Positions 17,006 through 26,383 of a stretch of DNA of 64,000 bases are shown here, in pieces (the stretch's first letter is position 1; every line of letters starts with the position of its first letter). The notes beneath the pieces are model-generated. The model saw only the letters and a program-made list of their open reading frames with translations. It did no database searches and was not told where the DNA came from. The stretch is from Actinomycetospora chiangmaiensis DSM 45062 (GTDB lineage Bacteria > Actinomycetota > Actinomycetes > Mycobacteriales > Pseudonocardiaceae): contig NZ_KB903220.1 in NCBI RefSeq assembly GCF_000379625.1, positions 34,624 through 98,623 of the forward strand. The letters run 5' to 3'. Both the position numbers and the translations under genes were made by a program.

Positions 17006-18553
17006 TCAGCCCGCGAGGGACGCCCGGAGGTCGGCGAACAGGTCGGTGCGGGACTCCGAACCGAGGCGCTGACGCATGCCCCGCACGTGGTGCTCGACGG
17101 TCTTCGCCGTGATGAACAGGCGGTCGCCGATCTCGCGGTAGGTCAGCCCGTCGAGGAGCAGCTCCGCGACCTCGCGCTCCCGGTCGGAGAGCACGCCGGG
17201 CCGGGGGGAGGGGGTCACGACGACGGGCGCGTCCGGCTCCGCGGGGGCGGCCTCGGTGGTGGGCAGCACGGTCGGGCCGGCGAGGATGCCGCGGGCGAGG
17301 TTGAGCATGGCGGCGAGGACCCGCTTGTCGCTGGTGCGGACGGCGGCCTCCTTCGCGAGGCGCGCGCCGTCGTAGGCCATGCCCGCGTCGGACAGCGAGC
17401 CCGCGACGGCACTGACGTCGTCGGCGTCGACGTCCCCGGCGAGCACCCGCAGCCAGGTGCGGGCGGCCCGGGACAGGACCAGCGCGAGCGACCCGGCGTG
17501 GGCCGCGACGTCGGCGGCGCCCTCGGCGAGGTGGGCGGCGTGGCGCTGGGCGGCGGGCGGGTCGTCGGCCGCGACGGCGGCGAGGAAGGCGCACCAGTGC
17601 CACGGCGCGGCCCAGAGCACGGGCTCGCCGAGCGCGGTCAGCAGCTCGTCGCCGGCCTGCAGGTGGGGGGCGAGCCAGGCCAGCTGGCCGAGGCGGCCGG
17701 CCACGACGGCCAGCTCCCCGATCGGCAGCAGCGACCACAGGTCCACGGCGTGCCGGAGCACCGCCTCGCGCGCCCGGGACCAGACCGCGAGCAGGCCGCG
17801 GGTGTCGCCGGCCCGGCGCACGAGCCCGGCCTCCAGGGCGACCGCGACCAGCTCGTCGCGCGCGTGGACCGGCTCGGGACGGGCGTTCGCCGCGTCGAGG
17901 CCCGCCCGCGCGGCGAGGAGGTCGCCGCCCGCCATGTCCGCCCACGCCCGCAGCAGCAGGTGGCGGCGACGGTAGGGCGCGCCGCCGAGGTCGGCGGCCA
18001 GGGCACGGTCGACGAGGGTGCGGGCGAGGTCGGGCTCCCCGCGGTGCAGCGCCACGAGGGCGCCGAGCGCCGCGGGCGAGTCGTCGTGCAGCACGGGGGT
18101 GGCGCGGCATTCGAGCATCGCGGCGGCGCGGGTGAGGTCGGACAGCGCCGACGCCGAGCCCGCGGGCCGCACACTCGCCCGGATCGCCTTCCCGACGAGG
18201 CCGTCGGCGCCGGTCCGCAGGGTCGGCGGCGCGGGCCGCGACGGGTCGGCCGGGCAGGTGGGGAGCTCCTGCCCGGTCCCGACCAGCGCGATCGCGGCCG
18301 CGGACGACGCGCCGCTCGGGGCCACGGCGGCGACCCAGGCGTGCAGCGCGGCGGCGTCGGCCAGCATCCCGCGGTGGGCGTGCACCCCGGCGAGGACGTG
18401 GGCGGCCCGGACGAGGTCGGCCACCGGGGCCTCCGACGCCAGCACCTCGTCGGCGCAGCGGGCGGCCTCGACGAGCTCTCCGGTCAGCGCGGCCTGCTCG
18501 GCCAGCGTCACGAGGTCGGCGGTCATGGGTCGCTCGAGCTCGGGGGCGCTCAC
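17006..18553 (-). CDS. LuxR-type regulator of ini-like locus 1
   Basis: 515 aa. A long alpha-helical, Ala/Leu-rich N-terminal region (about 1-420) looks like a TPR-type array without the STAND ATPase motifs of MalT-class regulators. A C-terminal LuxR/NarL helix-turn-helix follows (about 450-505: LSDREREVAELLLDGLTYRE, then KTVEHHV and RLGSESR). The GTG/ATG junction with the upstream hsp70-like gene overlaps by 4 bases, so the two are made from one message. It diverges from iniB/A/C and is the obvious candidate regulator. Its paralogue at 35914-37452 keeps the blocks SPAALGALxALHRGEP and WSRAR-ALLRH. In M. tuberculosis iniBAC is controlled by IniR, a different protein. Confidence 0.85.
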   Translation of the reverse strand: MSAPELERPMTADLVTLAEQAALTGELVEAARCADEVLASEAPVADLVRAAHVLAGVHAHRGMLADAAALHAWVAAVAPSGASSAAAIALVGTGQELPTCPADPSRPAPPTLRTGADGLVGKAIRASVRPAGSASALSDLTRAAAMLECRATPVLHDDSPAALGALVALHRGEPDLARTLVDRALAADLGGAPYRRRHLLLRAWADMAGGDLLAARAGLDAANARPEPVHARDELVAVALEAGLVRRAGDTRGLLAVWSRAREAVLRHAVDLWSLLPIGELAVVAGRLGQLAWLAPHLQAGDELLTALGEPVLWAAPWHWCAFLAAVAADDPPAAQRHAAHLAEGAADVAAHAGSLALVLSRAARTWLRVLAGDVDADDVSAVAGSLSDAGMAYDGARLAKEAAVRTSDKRVLAAMLNLARGILAGPTVLPTTEAAPAEPDAPVVVTPSPRPGVLSDREREVAELLLDGLTYREIGDRLFITAKTVEHHVRGMRQRLGSESRTDLFADLRASLAG

Positions 18554-20658
18554 GTCGCCGTGCCGGAGGGGGTGGTCGTCGGGCCGGGAGCGGTCGACGT
18601 GCCGCCCGTGCCCGTGCCACCCGTGCCACCGGCCGTGCCCCCCGTACCCCCGGTCCCGCCGGTGCCCCCCGTGCCGCCGGTGGGCGGCGGGGTCGTCTTC
18701 CCGGTGCCCGGCGTGGGGGCCGGAGCTGGGGCGGGAGCGGGAGCGGGAGCAGGCGCCGGGGCAGGAGCCGGGGCGGGTGCGGCGGCGGGCGGCGGCACGA
18801 CCGCGGGGGCGGCCGCCGGCGGGACGGCGGCCGGGACCACGGGCTTCACGGCCGCCGGAGTGGCGGCGCGGCTCCTGGTCGCGGCGACCGGGGTTGCCGC
18901 GCGGCCGGAGTTGTCGGTGGCGCCGCCGGAGCCGAGGGTGCCCGGCGGCAGGGTGCCGGCGGCGTTGGCCGGGGGAGCGGCCGCAGCCGGGGTCGCGGCG
19001 TTCGGGGCGGCGGACGCGGCGACGGAGGCGTCACCGCTGGTGTTCCTGACCATCGGCACGGCCACGGCGACCACGCCGCCCGCGACCAGCACCGCCGCGG
19101 CACCGGCGCCGATGGCGAGGCGGCGCTTGCGGGTGTCGGGCTTCCCGGGCGGCTGGAGCTGTCCGGTCCAGCCCGCGGGGGCGGCGACCGGGGAGGGCCG
19201 CAGAGCGCTCGTCGGCATCGGGGTGCGGCTGGGGAGGCCGTTGCCCAGGGTGTCGGTGACGGGGTCGTCATCGAGGTGCGGGCCGACGCGGACCGGGTTG
19301 GTCCGCGGGTCCTCGGCGTGGGCGCGCAGCGCGGCGGCGGGCCCGACGAACTCGGTACGGGGTTCCGCCTCGGCGTGCGCGAGGAGCGCCGCGGCCGGGC
19401 CGACCCACTCGGTGCGGGGCTCCACCGCAGGACGCTCGAAGGGCCCCGAGATCGGGGCACGACCCGGCGTCGGGAAGGGGCCGGAGGCGGCGGGGAAGGG
19501 GCCGGAGGCGGCGGGGAAGGGGCCGGAGGCGGCGGGGAAGGGGCCCGAGGGCGGGCGGATGACGCCCGAGGCGGCCGCAGCGGCCCAGGTGGCGCCGCGG
19601 GCGACGACGGAGGTCGGGTCCGGGTCGATGGAGACCGGGCGGCCGAGCTCGGCGGTGAGCATCCGCGCGACGAGCGGGATGCGGGAGGACCCGCCGACGA
19701 GCAGGACGCCGTCGAGGTCGGTGGGGCGGAGGCGGGCGGAGTCGAGCACCTCGCCGAGGACGTCGATCGTCTGGCGCAGGGCCGGGGCGATCATCTCCTC
19801 GAACTCGCCGCGGGTGACGCGGACGCGGGTGGTCACGTTCGGCAGGCGGACCTCGACGACGGCCTCGGTGTCGACCGACAGCGCCTCCTTGGCCGCCACG
19901 CAGGCGCGGCGCAGGCCCGAGACGGCGCGGACGGTGGCGGGGTCGGCCGGGTCGAGCGAGGCGACGGCGCCGCCGAGCTCGGAGCAGACGTGCCAGAACA
20001 GGGCCTCGTCGAAGTCGATGCCGCCGAGGGCCTCGATGCCCTGGCCGCGGCCGAGGACGGTCAGGCCGACCGGTGCGACAGGTGAGGCGGGGACCCCGCG
20101 GACGACGGCGGCGTCGAAGGTGCCGCCGCCGAGGTCGTAGACGGCGACGGTGCGCCCGACCGGCAGGCGGCCGGCGGCGGCGTGGGCGGAGGCGGCGGCC
20201 TCGGGCTCGGTGAGCAGGACGACGTCGTGCAGGCCGACCTCGGCGAGCGCCTCGGTGAACACGCGGCGGCGGTAGGCGCCCCACCCGGCGGGGTGCGCGA
20301 CGGCGAGGCGGCGCGGCTCGCGGCCCTGCTGCTCGGCGACGCGGTCGGCGGTCCAGCGGACCATCTCGGCGGCCACGCCGTCGGCGGAGAAGCCCTCGCC
20401 GGCGACGACGATCGGGGTGTCGTCGCCCAGGCGGCGCTTGAACTCGCGGACCACACGCTGCGGGGCCCACGGAGCGCGGGCCTCGGCCTCGCCGCCCACC
20501 AGGAGGGACCCGTCGTCGTCGACCAGGAGGACGGAGGGGACCTGCGTGCCCTGGCGGTCGAGGGGGACGACGTGCACGTCGGGCGCCGGCTCGAGGTGCA
20601 CGGCCGCGGCGGTGAAGGTGGTGCCGAGGTCGATGCCGAGGTCGTACGCCAGCGGCAT
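18550..20658 (-). CDS. membrane-anchored Hsp70-like protein, locus 1
   Basis: 702 aa. An Hsp70/actin-fold ATPase domain (about 1-360) has GIDLGTTFTA (phosphate 1), VYDLGGGTFDAAVV (phosphate 2, DLGGGTFD at 175-182) and VLLVGGSSRIPLV (adenosine motif, about 318-330). There is no substrate-binding domain. Instead there is a linker with a 7-residue repeat (ASGPFPA), the motif SGPFPTPGR at 392-400 and an 18-residue duplicate (EPRTEWVGPAAAL / EPRTEFVGPAAAL), then one transmembrane helix (about 514-537) and an Ala/Pro- then GGT-rich tail. Topology predicts a cytoplasmic ATPase and external tail. Start ATG 20658 places the first beta strand correctly. Confidence 0.88.
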   Translation of the reverse strand: MPLAYDLGIDLGTTFTAAAVHLEPAPDVHVVPLDRQGTQVPSVLLVDDDGSLLVGGEAEARAPWAPQRVVREFKRRLGDDTPIVVAGEGFSADGVAAEMVRWTADRVAEQQGREPRRLAVAHPAGWGAYRRRVFTEALAEVGLHDVVLLTEPEAAASAHAAAGRLPVGRTVAVYDLGGGTFDAAVVRGVPASPVAPVGLTVLGRGQGIEALGGIDFDEALFWHVCSELGGAVASLDPADPATVRAVSGLRRACVAAKEALSVDTEAVVEVRLPNVTTRVRVTRGEFEEMIAPALRQTIDVLGEVLDSARLRPTDLDGVLLVGGSSRIPLVARMLTAELGRPVSIDPDPTSVVARGATWAAAAASGVIRPPSGPFPAASGPFPAASGPFPAASGPFPTPGRAPISGPFERPAVEPRTEWVGPAAALLAHAEAEPRTEFVGPAAALRAHAEDPRTNPVRVGPHLDDDPVTDTLGNGLPSRTPMPTSALRPSPVAAPAGWTGQLQPPGKPDTRKRRLAIGAGAAAVLVAGGVVAVAVPMVRNTSGDASVAASAAPNAATPAAAAPPANAAGTLPPGTLGSGGATDNSGRAATPVAATRSRAATPAAVKPVVPAAVPPAAAPAVVPPPAAAPAPAPAPAPAPAPAPAPAPAPTPGTGKTTPPPTGGTGGTGGTGGTGGTAGGTGGTGTGGTSTAPGPTTTPSGTAT

Positions 20659-21026
20659 CGCGCTCCGTGCCGTCCCCGCCCGCTGCGGGCCCACCATCGT
20701 CACACCCAGCTCCATCTCGCCCCGGCCGCCCGGACGGGGCGGCGTCGTGTCGCTGACTCGTGCGCATCATCGACCCGTTCCGCGTCGTCGTTACACATTC
20801 GTAGCTCTATCGAGTGAGGGTGGTCCGTTCGGTGGGTGCAGCTACGTCACTTGCTGTGACCCCGGGGTGCCGACCAGGGGATGGGGCCCCGATCCCCTAG
20901 GGGGTCCTCCACGGAACCCGGCGGGAGCCCCGATGGCCGGCGGCCCCCCGACGACGACTGTTCTCACCACGCCGCTCGGGCCGTCCGGCACCGAGCGCTC
21001 ACCTTCACCGTCTGGGGGCAGACACC
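20659..21026. promoter_or_regulatory. divergent regulatory region of ini-like locus 1
   Basis: 368 bases between hsp70-like and iniB-like starts. It holds a perfect palindrome ACCCCGGGGT (20859-20868), a near-palindrome GATCCCCTAGGGGGTC (20891-20906), CCGATGGC (20930-20937) and, 18 bases further, GACTGT (20956-20961), a likely -10 box. The same motifs occur at matching spacing before iniB of locus 2. A less GC-rich patch around 20790-20815 (ttacacattcgtag) may hold the promoter of the minus-strand hsp70-luxR operon. The palindromes are candidate sites for the LuxR protein. Confidence 0.6.
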
Positions 21027-21977
21027 ATGAGCGAGCACAAGACCCTCCTCGAGTTCCTGATGGACCTCCTCAACAACCACGACGCGCTCGCCGAGTTCCG
21101 CGACGACCCGCACGCCGCGCTGCAGGCCGCCGGCCTCGGCAACGTCTGCGTCGACGACATCAAGGAGCTCCTCCCCGTCGTCCTGGAGAAGGTCGACGCG
21201 CAGAAGTGCGCGCAGTACGAGGACGACTGCGACGACGACAAGTGCTGGGACTCCGAGCCCAAGCACCACGACGACCACGAGCACCACTGCAAGCCGATCG
21301 ACTGCGACGACGAGGGCCGCCCGGCGCCGCACTGCTCCGAGATCGACAAGGTCGTCACGCACCTCAACTACGTGACGAACAACTACTCGTACGACTCGCA
21401 CGACACGATCTACAACACCACCAACGTGACGAAGATCTGGGCCGGCGACGGCTCGGACGTGAACGTCACCAACGAGACCAACAACATCGGCTCGCACGGT
21501 GTGCAGGTCCAGGGCGACTCGAACGCCCCGATCGTGACCGGCGACCACAGCTTCGTGGGCGACGGCAACCAGATGTCCGGCGACGGCTCCACCACCGCCT
21601 TCGGTGCGGGCAACGCCACCTCGCTCGACCACGTCGGCACCGGCCAGAACGGCGTCATCTCCACCGGCTCCGGCACGGTGAACAACTCGGGCGCCTTCGG
21701 CCACGGCAACCAGGTCGCCGGCGCCAACGGCGTGAACACCAACACCGACTCGTCGAACCACGACTCGGGCAACACCACGCTGCACACCGACTCGCACAAC
21801 ACGGACAACTCCGGGTCGCACAACATCACCGACTCGCAGAACCACACGACCGACTCGCACGACACCGACACGTCGCACTCGAACAACACCACGACCGACG
21901 AGCAGCACAACGCGCTCGTCGACGCCAGCCACGGGGCGGTGTCCCCGCTCCTGGACGTGGCGCACGTCGGCTTCTGA
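21027..21977 (+). CDS. IniB-like protein, locus 1
   Basis: 316 aa. The IniB N-terminal domain (about 1-56, TLLEFLMDLLNNHDALAEF, then ELLPVVLEKVD) is followed by a Cys/His/Asp-rich segment (Cys61, 68, 73, 88, 93, 103; His80, 81, 84, 86, 87), the conserved block EIDKVVTHLNYVTNNYSYDS (105-124) and a long Asn/Thr/Ser/Gly/Asp-rich low-complexity tail to the end. No signal peptide or membrane helix. In mycobacteria iniB heads the isoniazid-inducible iniBAC operon. Its role is unclear; here it could be a disordered partner or scaffold for the two dynamin-like proteins. ATG 21027 has gggggca upstream. Confidence 0.85.
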   Translation: MSEHKTLLEFLMDLLNNHDALAEFRDDPHAALQAAGLGNVCVDDIKELLPVVLEKVDAQKCAQYEDDCDDDKCWDSEPKHHDDHEHHCKPIDCDDEGRPAPHCSEIDKVVTHLNYVTNNYSYDSHDTIYNTTNVTKIWAGDGSDVNVTNETNNIGSHGVQVQGDSNAPIVTGDHSFVGDGNQMSGDGSTTAFGAGNATSLDHVGTGQNGVISTGSGTVNNSGAFGHGNQVAGANGVNTNTDSSNHDSGNTTLHTDSHNTDNSGSHNITDSQNHTTDSHDTDTSHSNNTTTDEQHNALVDASHGAVSPLLDVAHVGF

Positions 21978-22066
21978 GCCGACCCGCCCATCGGGTGACG
22001 GGCAGCCGGGGACGAGCGGCACGACGGTCGGAGCGGGCCGCGTAACGTTCCCCGGGTGACGACGAG

Positions 22067-22097
22067 GCCGGGACACGGGAGACCGTGTCCCGGCTTT
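22067..22097 (+). terminator. hairpin between iniB and iniA, locus 1
   Basis: A perfect 12-bp stem, GCCGGGACACGG (22067-22078) with CCGTGTCCCGGC (22083-22094), a GAGA loop and TTT directly after. It has the form of an intrinsic terminator, lies 21 bases before iniA, and would lower iniA/iniC expression relative to iniB. A comparable hairpin occupies the same gap in locus 2. Confidence 0.75.
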
Positions 22098-22117
22098 CGT
22101 GCGTGCAGGGGAGGGAC

Positions 22118-23929
22118 ATGAAGAAGGACCTGGTCGACCTCGTCAAGGTCGCCCGGCAGGCGGCGACGGCCTACGGCCGGCCCGACCTGGAGAAGCGGCT
22201 CTCGACGGTGTCCGCATCGGTCGCGGACGACCGGGCGCGGGTGCTCGTCATGGGCGAGTTCAAGGCGGGCAAGACCGAGCTGGTCAACGCCGTCCTCGGC
22301 GGCCGGGCCCTGCCCACGGACGCCCACCGGGCGACGACCGTGCCCACGGTCTGCGTGCAGGGGGCGCAGCGGTCGGTGATGCTGGCCCGTGCCGTGGCGG
22401 GCGGCGAGGAGCAGCAGCAGGTCGCGCCCGCCGAGCTCGCCGAGCACGTCACGGAGGCGGGCAACCCCGACAACCGCGCGGGCTGGTCGTACGCCGAGGT
22501 GACGCTGCCGGTCGACGCGCTCGACGGCATGCGGCTCGTCGACACCCCCGGTGCGGGCGGGCTCGCGTCCCCGGCGTCGGTCTCGACGATGGCGGAGCTC
22601 CCCGGCGCGGACGCGGTGCTGCTGGTCTGCGACGGGGGCCGGGAGCTGACCGCCCCCGAGCTCGCCCTGGTGCGCACGGCGTCGGCGGTGTGCCCGACGG
22701 TCGCGGTCGTGCTCACCCGCACCGACCTGCACCCGCACTGGCGGCGCATCGCCGACCTCGACCGGGCCCACCTCGACCACGCCCACGAGTCGTTGCGCCG
22801 GGTCCCCGTCCTCCCCACATCGGCCGCCCTGGCTCTGCACGAGGAGGCCTCGCTCCTCGCCGAGTCCGGCCTGCCGGACCTGCGGGAGCTGCTGCGCACC
22901 GAGGTGGTCGGCGGCCGGCACGCGCGGCGCACGCGGATGGCGGCCGACGAGGTGCTCGTGGTCTGCGAGCAGCTCTCGGCCCGGTTCCGCGCGGAGCGGG
23001 ACGCGCTCGCCGACCCCGGCCGGGCGCAGCGCATCAGCGACGAGCTGGAGCGGTCGAAGGCGCGGGTCGTCGCCCTGCGCGACCGTGCCGCCCGCTGGCA
23101 GCAGACGCTCAACGACGGCACGCAGGACCTCGTCTCCGACATCGAGTACGACCTGCGCGACCGCCTGCGCACCGTCACCACCGACGCCGAGGCCGCGCTC
23201 GACGACACCGATCCCGCGAAGACGTGGGAGCAGTTCGCGCCGTGGCTGCACCAGCAGGTCTCGGCCGCGGTGTCGACGAACGTGGTCTGGGCTGAGGAGC
23301 GCACGCGCTGGCTCGCCGAGCGGGTCGCGACCCACTTCGCCGAGGACGGCGCCGGGGTCCTCCCGCCGATGGCCTCGCCGGAGGGTCAGGTGATGGCGGC
23401 CGACCCGGTCGGCCTGCTCGCCGCGCCGGACCACGAGAAGTTCGGGCTGTCGCAGTCGTTGATGATCGGGATGCGCGGCTCCTACGGCGGCGTGCTGATG
23501 ATCGGCATGATGACCACGATCGCCGGGATGGCCCTGCTCAACCCGTTCTCGGTCGGCGCGGGCCTGCTGCTCGGCTCGAAGACGCTGGTCGACGAGCGCA
23601 AGCGGGCACTGCGCCGCCGGCAGTCCGAGGCGAAGCAGGCGGTGCGCCGCCACGTCGACGACGTGATCTTCCAGGCGGGCAAGAACTCCCGCGACATGCT
23701 CCGGGAGGTCCAGCGCACGCTGCGCGACCACTTCACGACGACGGCCGAGGAGCTCGAGCGCTCCCTCAACGCCACCTCGCAGGCGGCCAAGGCGGTGGAG
23801 GCGGACGGGGCGAAGCGCCAGGCCCGGCTCGCCGACGTCGCGGCGGAGCTGGAGCGGCTCGAGGCACTGGAGCAGCGGGCGCGCCGGATCCGGGAGAGCG
23901 TCGGGAGCGCCCGGCTGGTCGGCGCGTGA
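22118..23929 (+). CDS. dynamin-like GTPase IniA-like, locus 1
   Basis: 603-aa bacterial dynamin. GTPase motifs: G1 GEFKAGKT (46-53), switch Thr in HRATTVPT, G3 DTPG (142-145), G4 TRTD (200-203). A helical stalk follows, then a hydrophobic paddle (about 455-488: SYGGVLMIGMMTTIAGMALL, NPFSVGAGLLLG) for insertion into membrane, and a C-terminal coiled helix. In mycobacteria IniA causes nucleotide-independent membrane fission and helps survival of cell-wall drugs. ATG 22118 is chosen because aggggaggg lies just before it; an upstream frame from 22085 runs through the hairpin and is rejected. Stop overlaps iniC by 4 bases. Confidence 0.9.
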   Translation: MKKDLVDLVKVARQAATAYGRPDLEKRLSTVSASVADDRARVLVMGEFKAGKTELVNAVLGGRALPTDAHRATTVPTVCVQGAQRSVMLARAVAGGEEQQQVAPAELAEHVTEAGNPDNRAGWSYAEVTLPVDALDGMRLVDTPGAGGLASPASVSTMAELPGADAVLLVCDGGRELTAPELALVRTASAVCPTVAVVLTRTDLHPHWRRIADLDRAHLDHAHESLRRVPVLPTSAALALHEEASLLAESGLPDLRELLRTEVVGGRHARRTRMAADEVLVVCEQLSARFRAERDALADPGRAQRISDELERSKARVVALRDRAARWQQTLNDGTQDLVSDIEYDLRDRLRTVTTDAEAALDDTDPAKTWEQFAPWLHQQVSAAVSTNVVWAEERTRWLAERVATHFAEDGAGVLPPMASPEGQVMAADPVGLLAAPDHEKFGLSQSLMIGMRGSYGGVLMIGMMTTIAGMALLNPFSVGAGLLLGSKTLVDERKRALRRRQSEAKQAVRRHVDDVIFQAGKNSRDMLREVQRTLRDHFTTTAEELERSLNATSQAAKAVEADGAKRQARLADVAAELERLEALEQRARRIRESVGSARLVGA

Positions 23930-25485
23930 GCGGCGCCGCCGACACCCGCACCCGACTCACCGACCAGGCCCGATCCGTCGTCGGGAACGCGCAGCGGCTC
24001 TACGGGAGCGGGCCCGCCGACCCGGTGACCGACTGGGCGCGCGCCGTCCTGCACGACGCACGGTCCCGGCTCGACGAGCCGCTGCGGGTGGCGCTCGCCG
24101 GGACCCTGAAGGCGGGCAAGTCCACGCTGCTCAACGCCCTGGTCGGGGAGCGCGTGGCGGCGACCGACGCGGGGGAGTGCACGCGCCTGGTCACCTGGTA
24201 CCGCGACGCGCCCTCGCCGACGGTGCTGCGCGAGGACCTCGACGGCCGGCGTGGTCCGGTCCCGTTCGCCCAGGACGGCGAGGGGCTGCGGATCGACCTG
24301 CGCGGCGTGGACCCGACACGGGTCGGGCGGCTGCTGGTGGACTGGCCGTCGCGCGGGCTCGCGGAGACGACGCTGGTCGACACCCCCGGGCTCGACTCGA
24401 TCCGCGAGACCAACTCCCGGCGCACCCTCGCGTTCGTCACGCCCGAGGACCGGCCCTCCGGGGCCGACGCCGTCGTCTACCTGATGCGGCACGCGCACCG
24501 GAACGACGTCGGGTTCCTCGAGGCCTTCGCCGACCTCGCCCGCGGCGGTGCCGGCGGCCTGGGCGCGGTGGGCGCCTCGGGCACCGTCGTGGTCCTCTCC
24601 CGCGCCGACGAGATCGGCGGCGGGGGCCTCGACGCCATCACGACGGCGGGTCGGGTCGCCGAGGCCTACCGCGCGGACCCGGCGCTGCGCCCGCTGTGCC
24701 AGACGGTCGTCGCGGTCGACGGGCTGCTCGCCGAGACGGCGCGGACGCTGCGGCAGGCCGAGTTCACCGCCCTGCGGGCGCTCGCCCGGGCCCCGCGCGC
24801 CGAGGTCGACGCGCTGCTCCTCTCGGCCGACCGGTTCTGCTCGGCCGAGCCCCCCGCCGTCGTCGCGGAGGCCCTCGCGTCCGACCCGGACGGCGTCCGG
24901 CTCGACGCGCCCACCCGGCGCGCGCTCATGGACCGCTTCGGTGTGTACGGCATCCGGACCGCGACCACCGTGCTGCGCCGCGGTGCCCGGACCGGGCGTG
25001 GGGTGGTCGACTCGGTGTCGCTGGCCGAGGAGCTGGTGCGCCGGTCCGGGCTCGAGGAGCTGCGCGAGGTGCTCGCGTCGCGGGTGGTCGGGCGGCGCGA
25101 TGTGCACAAGGCCCGGTCGGCGTTGCTCGCCGTCGAGATGGTGCTGGCCCGGGCGCCGCGACCCGACACCGGGCCGCTCGCCGCCGAGCTCGAACGGGTC
25201 CTCACGGGCGCCCACGAGTTCACCGAGCAGCGCCTCCTCGCGGCCCTGCGGCAGGGTCAGGTGACGATGCCGGCCGACACCCAGCCGGAGGCCGAGCGCC
25301 TGCTGGGCGGCGACGGTCCCGACCCGCGGGACCGGCTCGGCGGCGCCGACGACGTCCGGGCCGCTGCGCTGGAGGCGCTCGACCGTTGGCGGACGCGGGC
25401 GGAGTCGCCACTGACGTCACGGGCGGCGGCCGAGGTCGCCCGGGCCGCTGTGCGGTCGTGCGAGGGCGTGCTGACGTACCTGTAG
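23926..25485 (+). CDS. dynamin-like GTPase IniC-like, locus 1
   Basis: 519-aa partner GTPase. G1 GTLKAGKS (59-66), switch region ECTRLVTWY, G3 DTPG (152-155), G4 SRAD (225-228). It lacks the hydrophobic paddle of IniA and ends in Arg/Glu-rich helices. GTG start overlaps the iniA stop by 4 bases, which suggests that the two proteins are made in equal amounts and act as a heteromeric pair, as paired bacterial dynamins often do. Its last 69 bases overlap the convergent EamA gene on the other strand. Confidence 0.88.
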   Translation: MSGAADTRTRLTDQARSVVGNAQRLYGSGPADPVTDWARAVLHDARSRLDEPLRVALAGTLKAGKSTLLNALVGERVAATDAGECTRLVTWYRDAPSPTVLREDLDGRRGPVPFAQDGEGLRIDLRGVDPTRVGRLLVDWPSRGLAETTLVDTPGLDSIRETNSRRTLAFVTPEDRPSGADAVVYLMRHAHRNDVGFLEAFADLARGGAGGLGAVGASGTVVVLSRADEIGGGGLDAITTAGRVAEAYRADPALRPLCQTVVAVDGLLAETARTLRQAEFTALRALARAPRAEVDALLLSADRFCSAEPPAVVAEALASDPDGVRLDAPTRRALMDRFGVYGIRTATTVLRRGARTGRGVVDSVSLAEELVRRSGLEELREVLASRVVGRRDVHKARSALLAVEMVLARAPRPDTGPLAAELERVLTGAHEFTEQRLLAALRQGQVTMPADTQPEAERLLGGDGPDPRDRLGGADDVRAAALEALDRWRTRAESPLTSRAAAEVARAAVRSCEGVLTYL

Positions 25486-26313
25486 GGCGACCGCCGTCAG
25501 CACCAGCGCGGCGCCCACCAGCACCACCGGCCGGAACTCCTCGCCCAGCACCAGTACGCCCGTGAGGTAGGCGACCACCGGCACCGCGTACGCGTACGTG
25601 CCGACCACCGACACCGGCGCGTGCCGCACCAGCCACGTGAACAGCGCGAACCCGGCGAGCGAGTCGACCACCAGGAGCACCGCCACGGCGGCCCACGAGC
25701 TCCCGTTCCCGACGCCGGGTGCGGCCGGCTCGACCGCCAGGCCGGCGGTGAGCACGAGGGCGCCGCCCGCCACGAGCTGCACGGCCGTGGCGGCACCGGG
25801 CGTGGGGAGGACGACGCTGCGGGAGGCGACGAGGGTGCCGGCGGCCCACAGGACGCTCGTCCCCAGGACCAGCAGGGCCCACGGTGTCCAGGCCGGACCG
25901 CCCGACCCCGCCAGGACGATCACCGCGACCCCGGCCAGGCCCAGCACCAGGCACCCCCACTCGCGGCGCCCCGTCGGCTCCCCGACGACGGCGCGCAGGA
26001 CCACCAGCCACAGCGGGATCGACGCGGCCAGCAGCGCCGAGGTCGAGGCGGGCACGTGCGCCACGGCGAGGGCCGCGAGCCCCTGCGCGCCGAGCAGGCA
26101 GCACCCGACGAGCGCCGCCCGGCGCAGCGCCGGCACGGACGTGCGGCGCAGGTCCCGCGCCCGCGCGACCGCCAGGACCACACCCGCCGTCAGGAAGACG
26201 GCGCCGGAGGTGGTGAGGGGCGGCAGGGTCCCGACCATCACCCGCATCGCGGGGAACGAGGAACCCCAGCAGAGCCAGAGGATGACGAGGGCGAGCGGGA
26301 CGCGGGCGGACAT
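25417..26313 (-). CDS. EamA/DMT family transporter
   Basis: 298-aa drug/metabolite exporter with ten hydrophobic helices in two EamA repeats (ILWLCWGSSFPAMRVMVG starts the first, WALLVLGTSVLWAAGTLVA the second; PVVAYLTGVLVLGE near the end is the typical repeat-2 signature). ATG 26313 is preferred over an upstream start because it begins at the first helix. It diverges from a LysR gene across a 70-base gap with an inverted repeat, a classic regulator/transporter pair. The 3' end overlaps iniC of locus 1 by 69 bases. Substrate, perhaps an amino acid or drug, is unknown. Confidence 0.88.
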   Translation of the reverse strand: MSARVPLALVILWLCWGSSFPAMRVMVGTLPPLTTSGAVFLTAGVVLAVARARDLRRTSVPALRRAALVGCCLLGAQGLAALAVAHVPASTSALLAASIPLWLVVLRAVVGEPTGRREWGCLVLGLAGVAVIVLAGSGGPAWTPWALLVLGTSVLWAAGTLVASRSVVLPTPGAATAVQLVAGGALVLTAGLAVEPAAPGVGNGSSWAAVAVLLVVDSLAGFALFTWLVRHAPVSVVGTYAYAVPVVAYLTGVLVLGEEFRPVVLVGAALVLTAVALQVRQHALARPHSGPGDLGRRP

Positions 26314-26319
26314 GACGAC

Positions 26320-26360
26320 AGGAGAAGTCCGTGACGCGCATGAGTCCAACGACTTCTCCT
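26320..26360. promoter_or_regulatory. candidate LysR operator between eamA and lysR
   Basis: A perfect 10-base inverted repeat, AGGAGAAGTC (26320-26329) and GACTTCTCCT (26351-26360), centred between the divergent starts. The 21-base spacing puts the two halves three helical turns apart, suitable for a LysR tetramer. Both starts lie within 25 bases of it. Confidence 0.55.
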
Positions 26361-26383
26361 CCTACCCGGCATGATGGGGACTC

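Noticed and set aside
18560..18830. Long frames through the GGT- and Ala/Pro-repeat region on the plus strand
   Set aside because: They are shadows of the Hsp70 external tail, which has the expected start, overlap with luxR and codon pattern on the minus strand.
22085..22117. Upstream start for IniA of locus 1 (MSRLSCVQGRD)
   Set aside because: The 11 added residues lie within the hairpin and lack a ribosome site, whereas ATG 22118 has one and matches the start of other IniA proteins.
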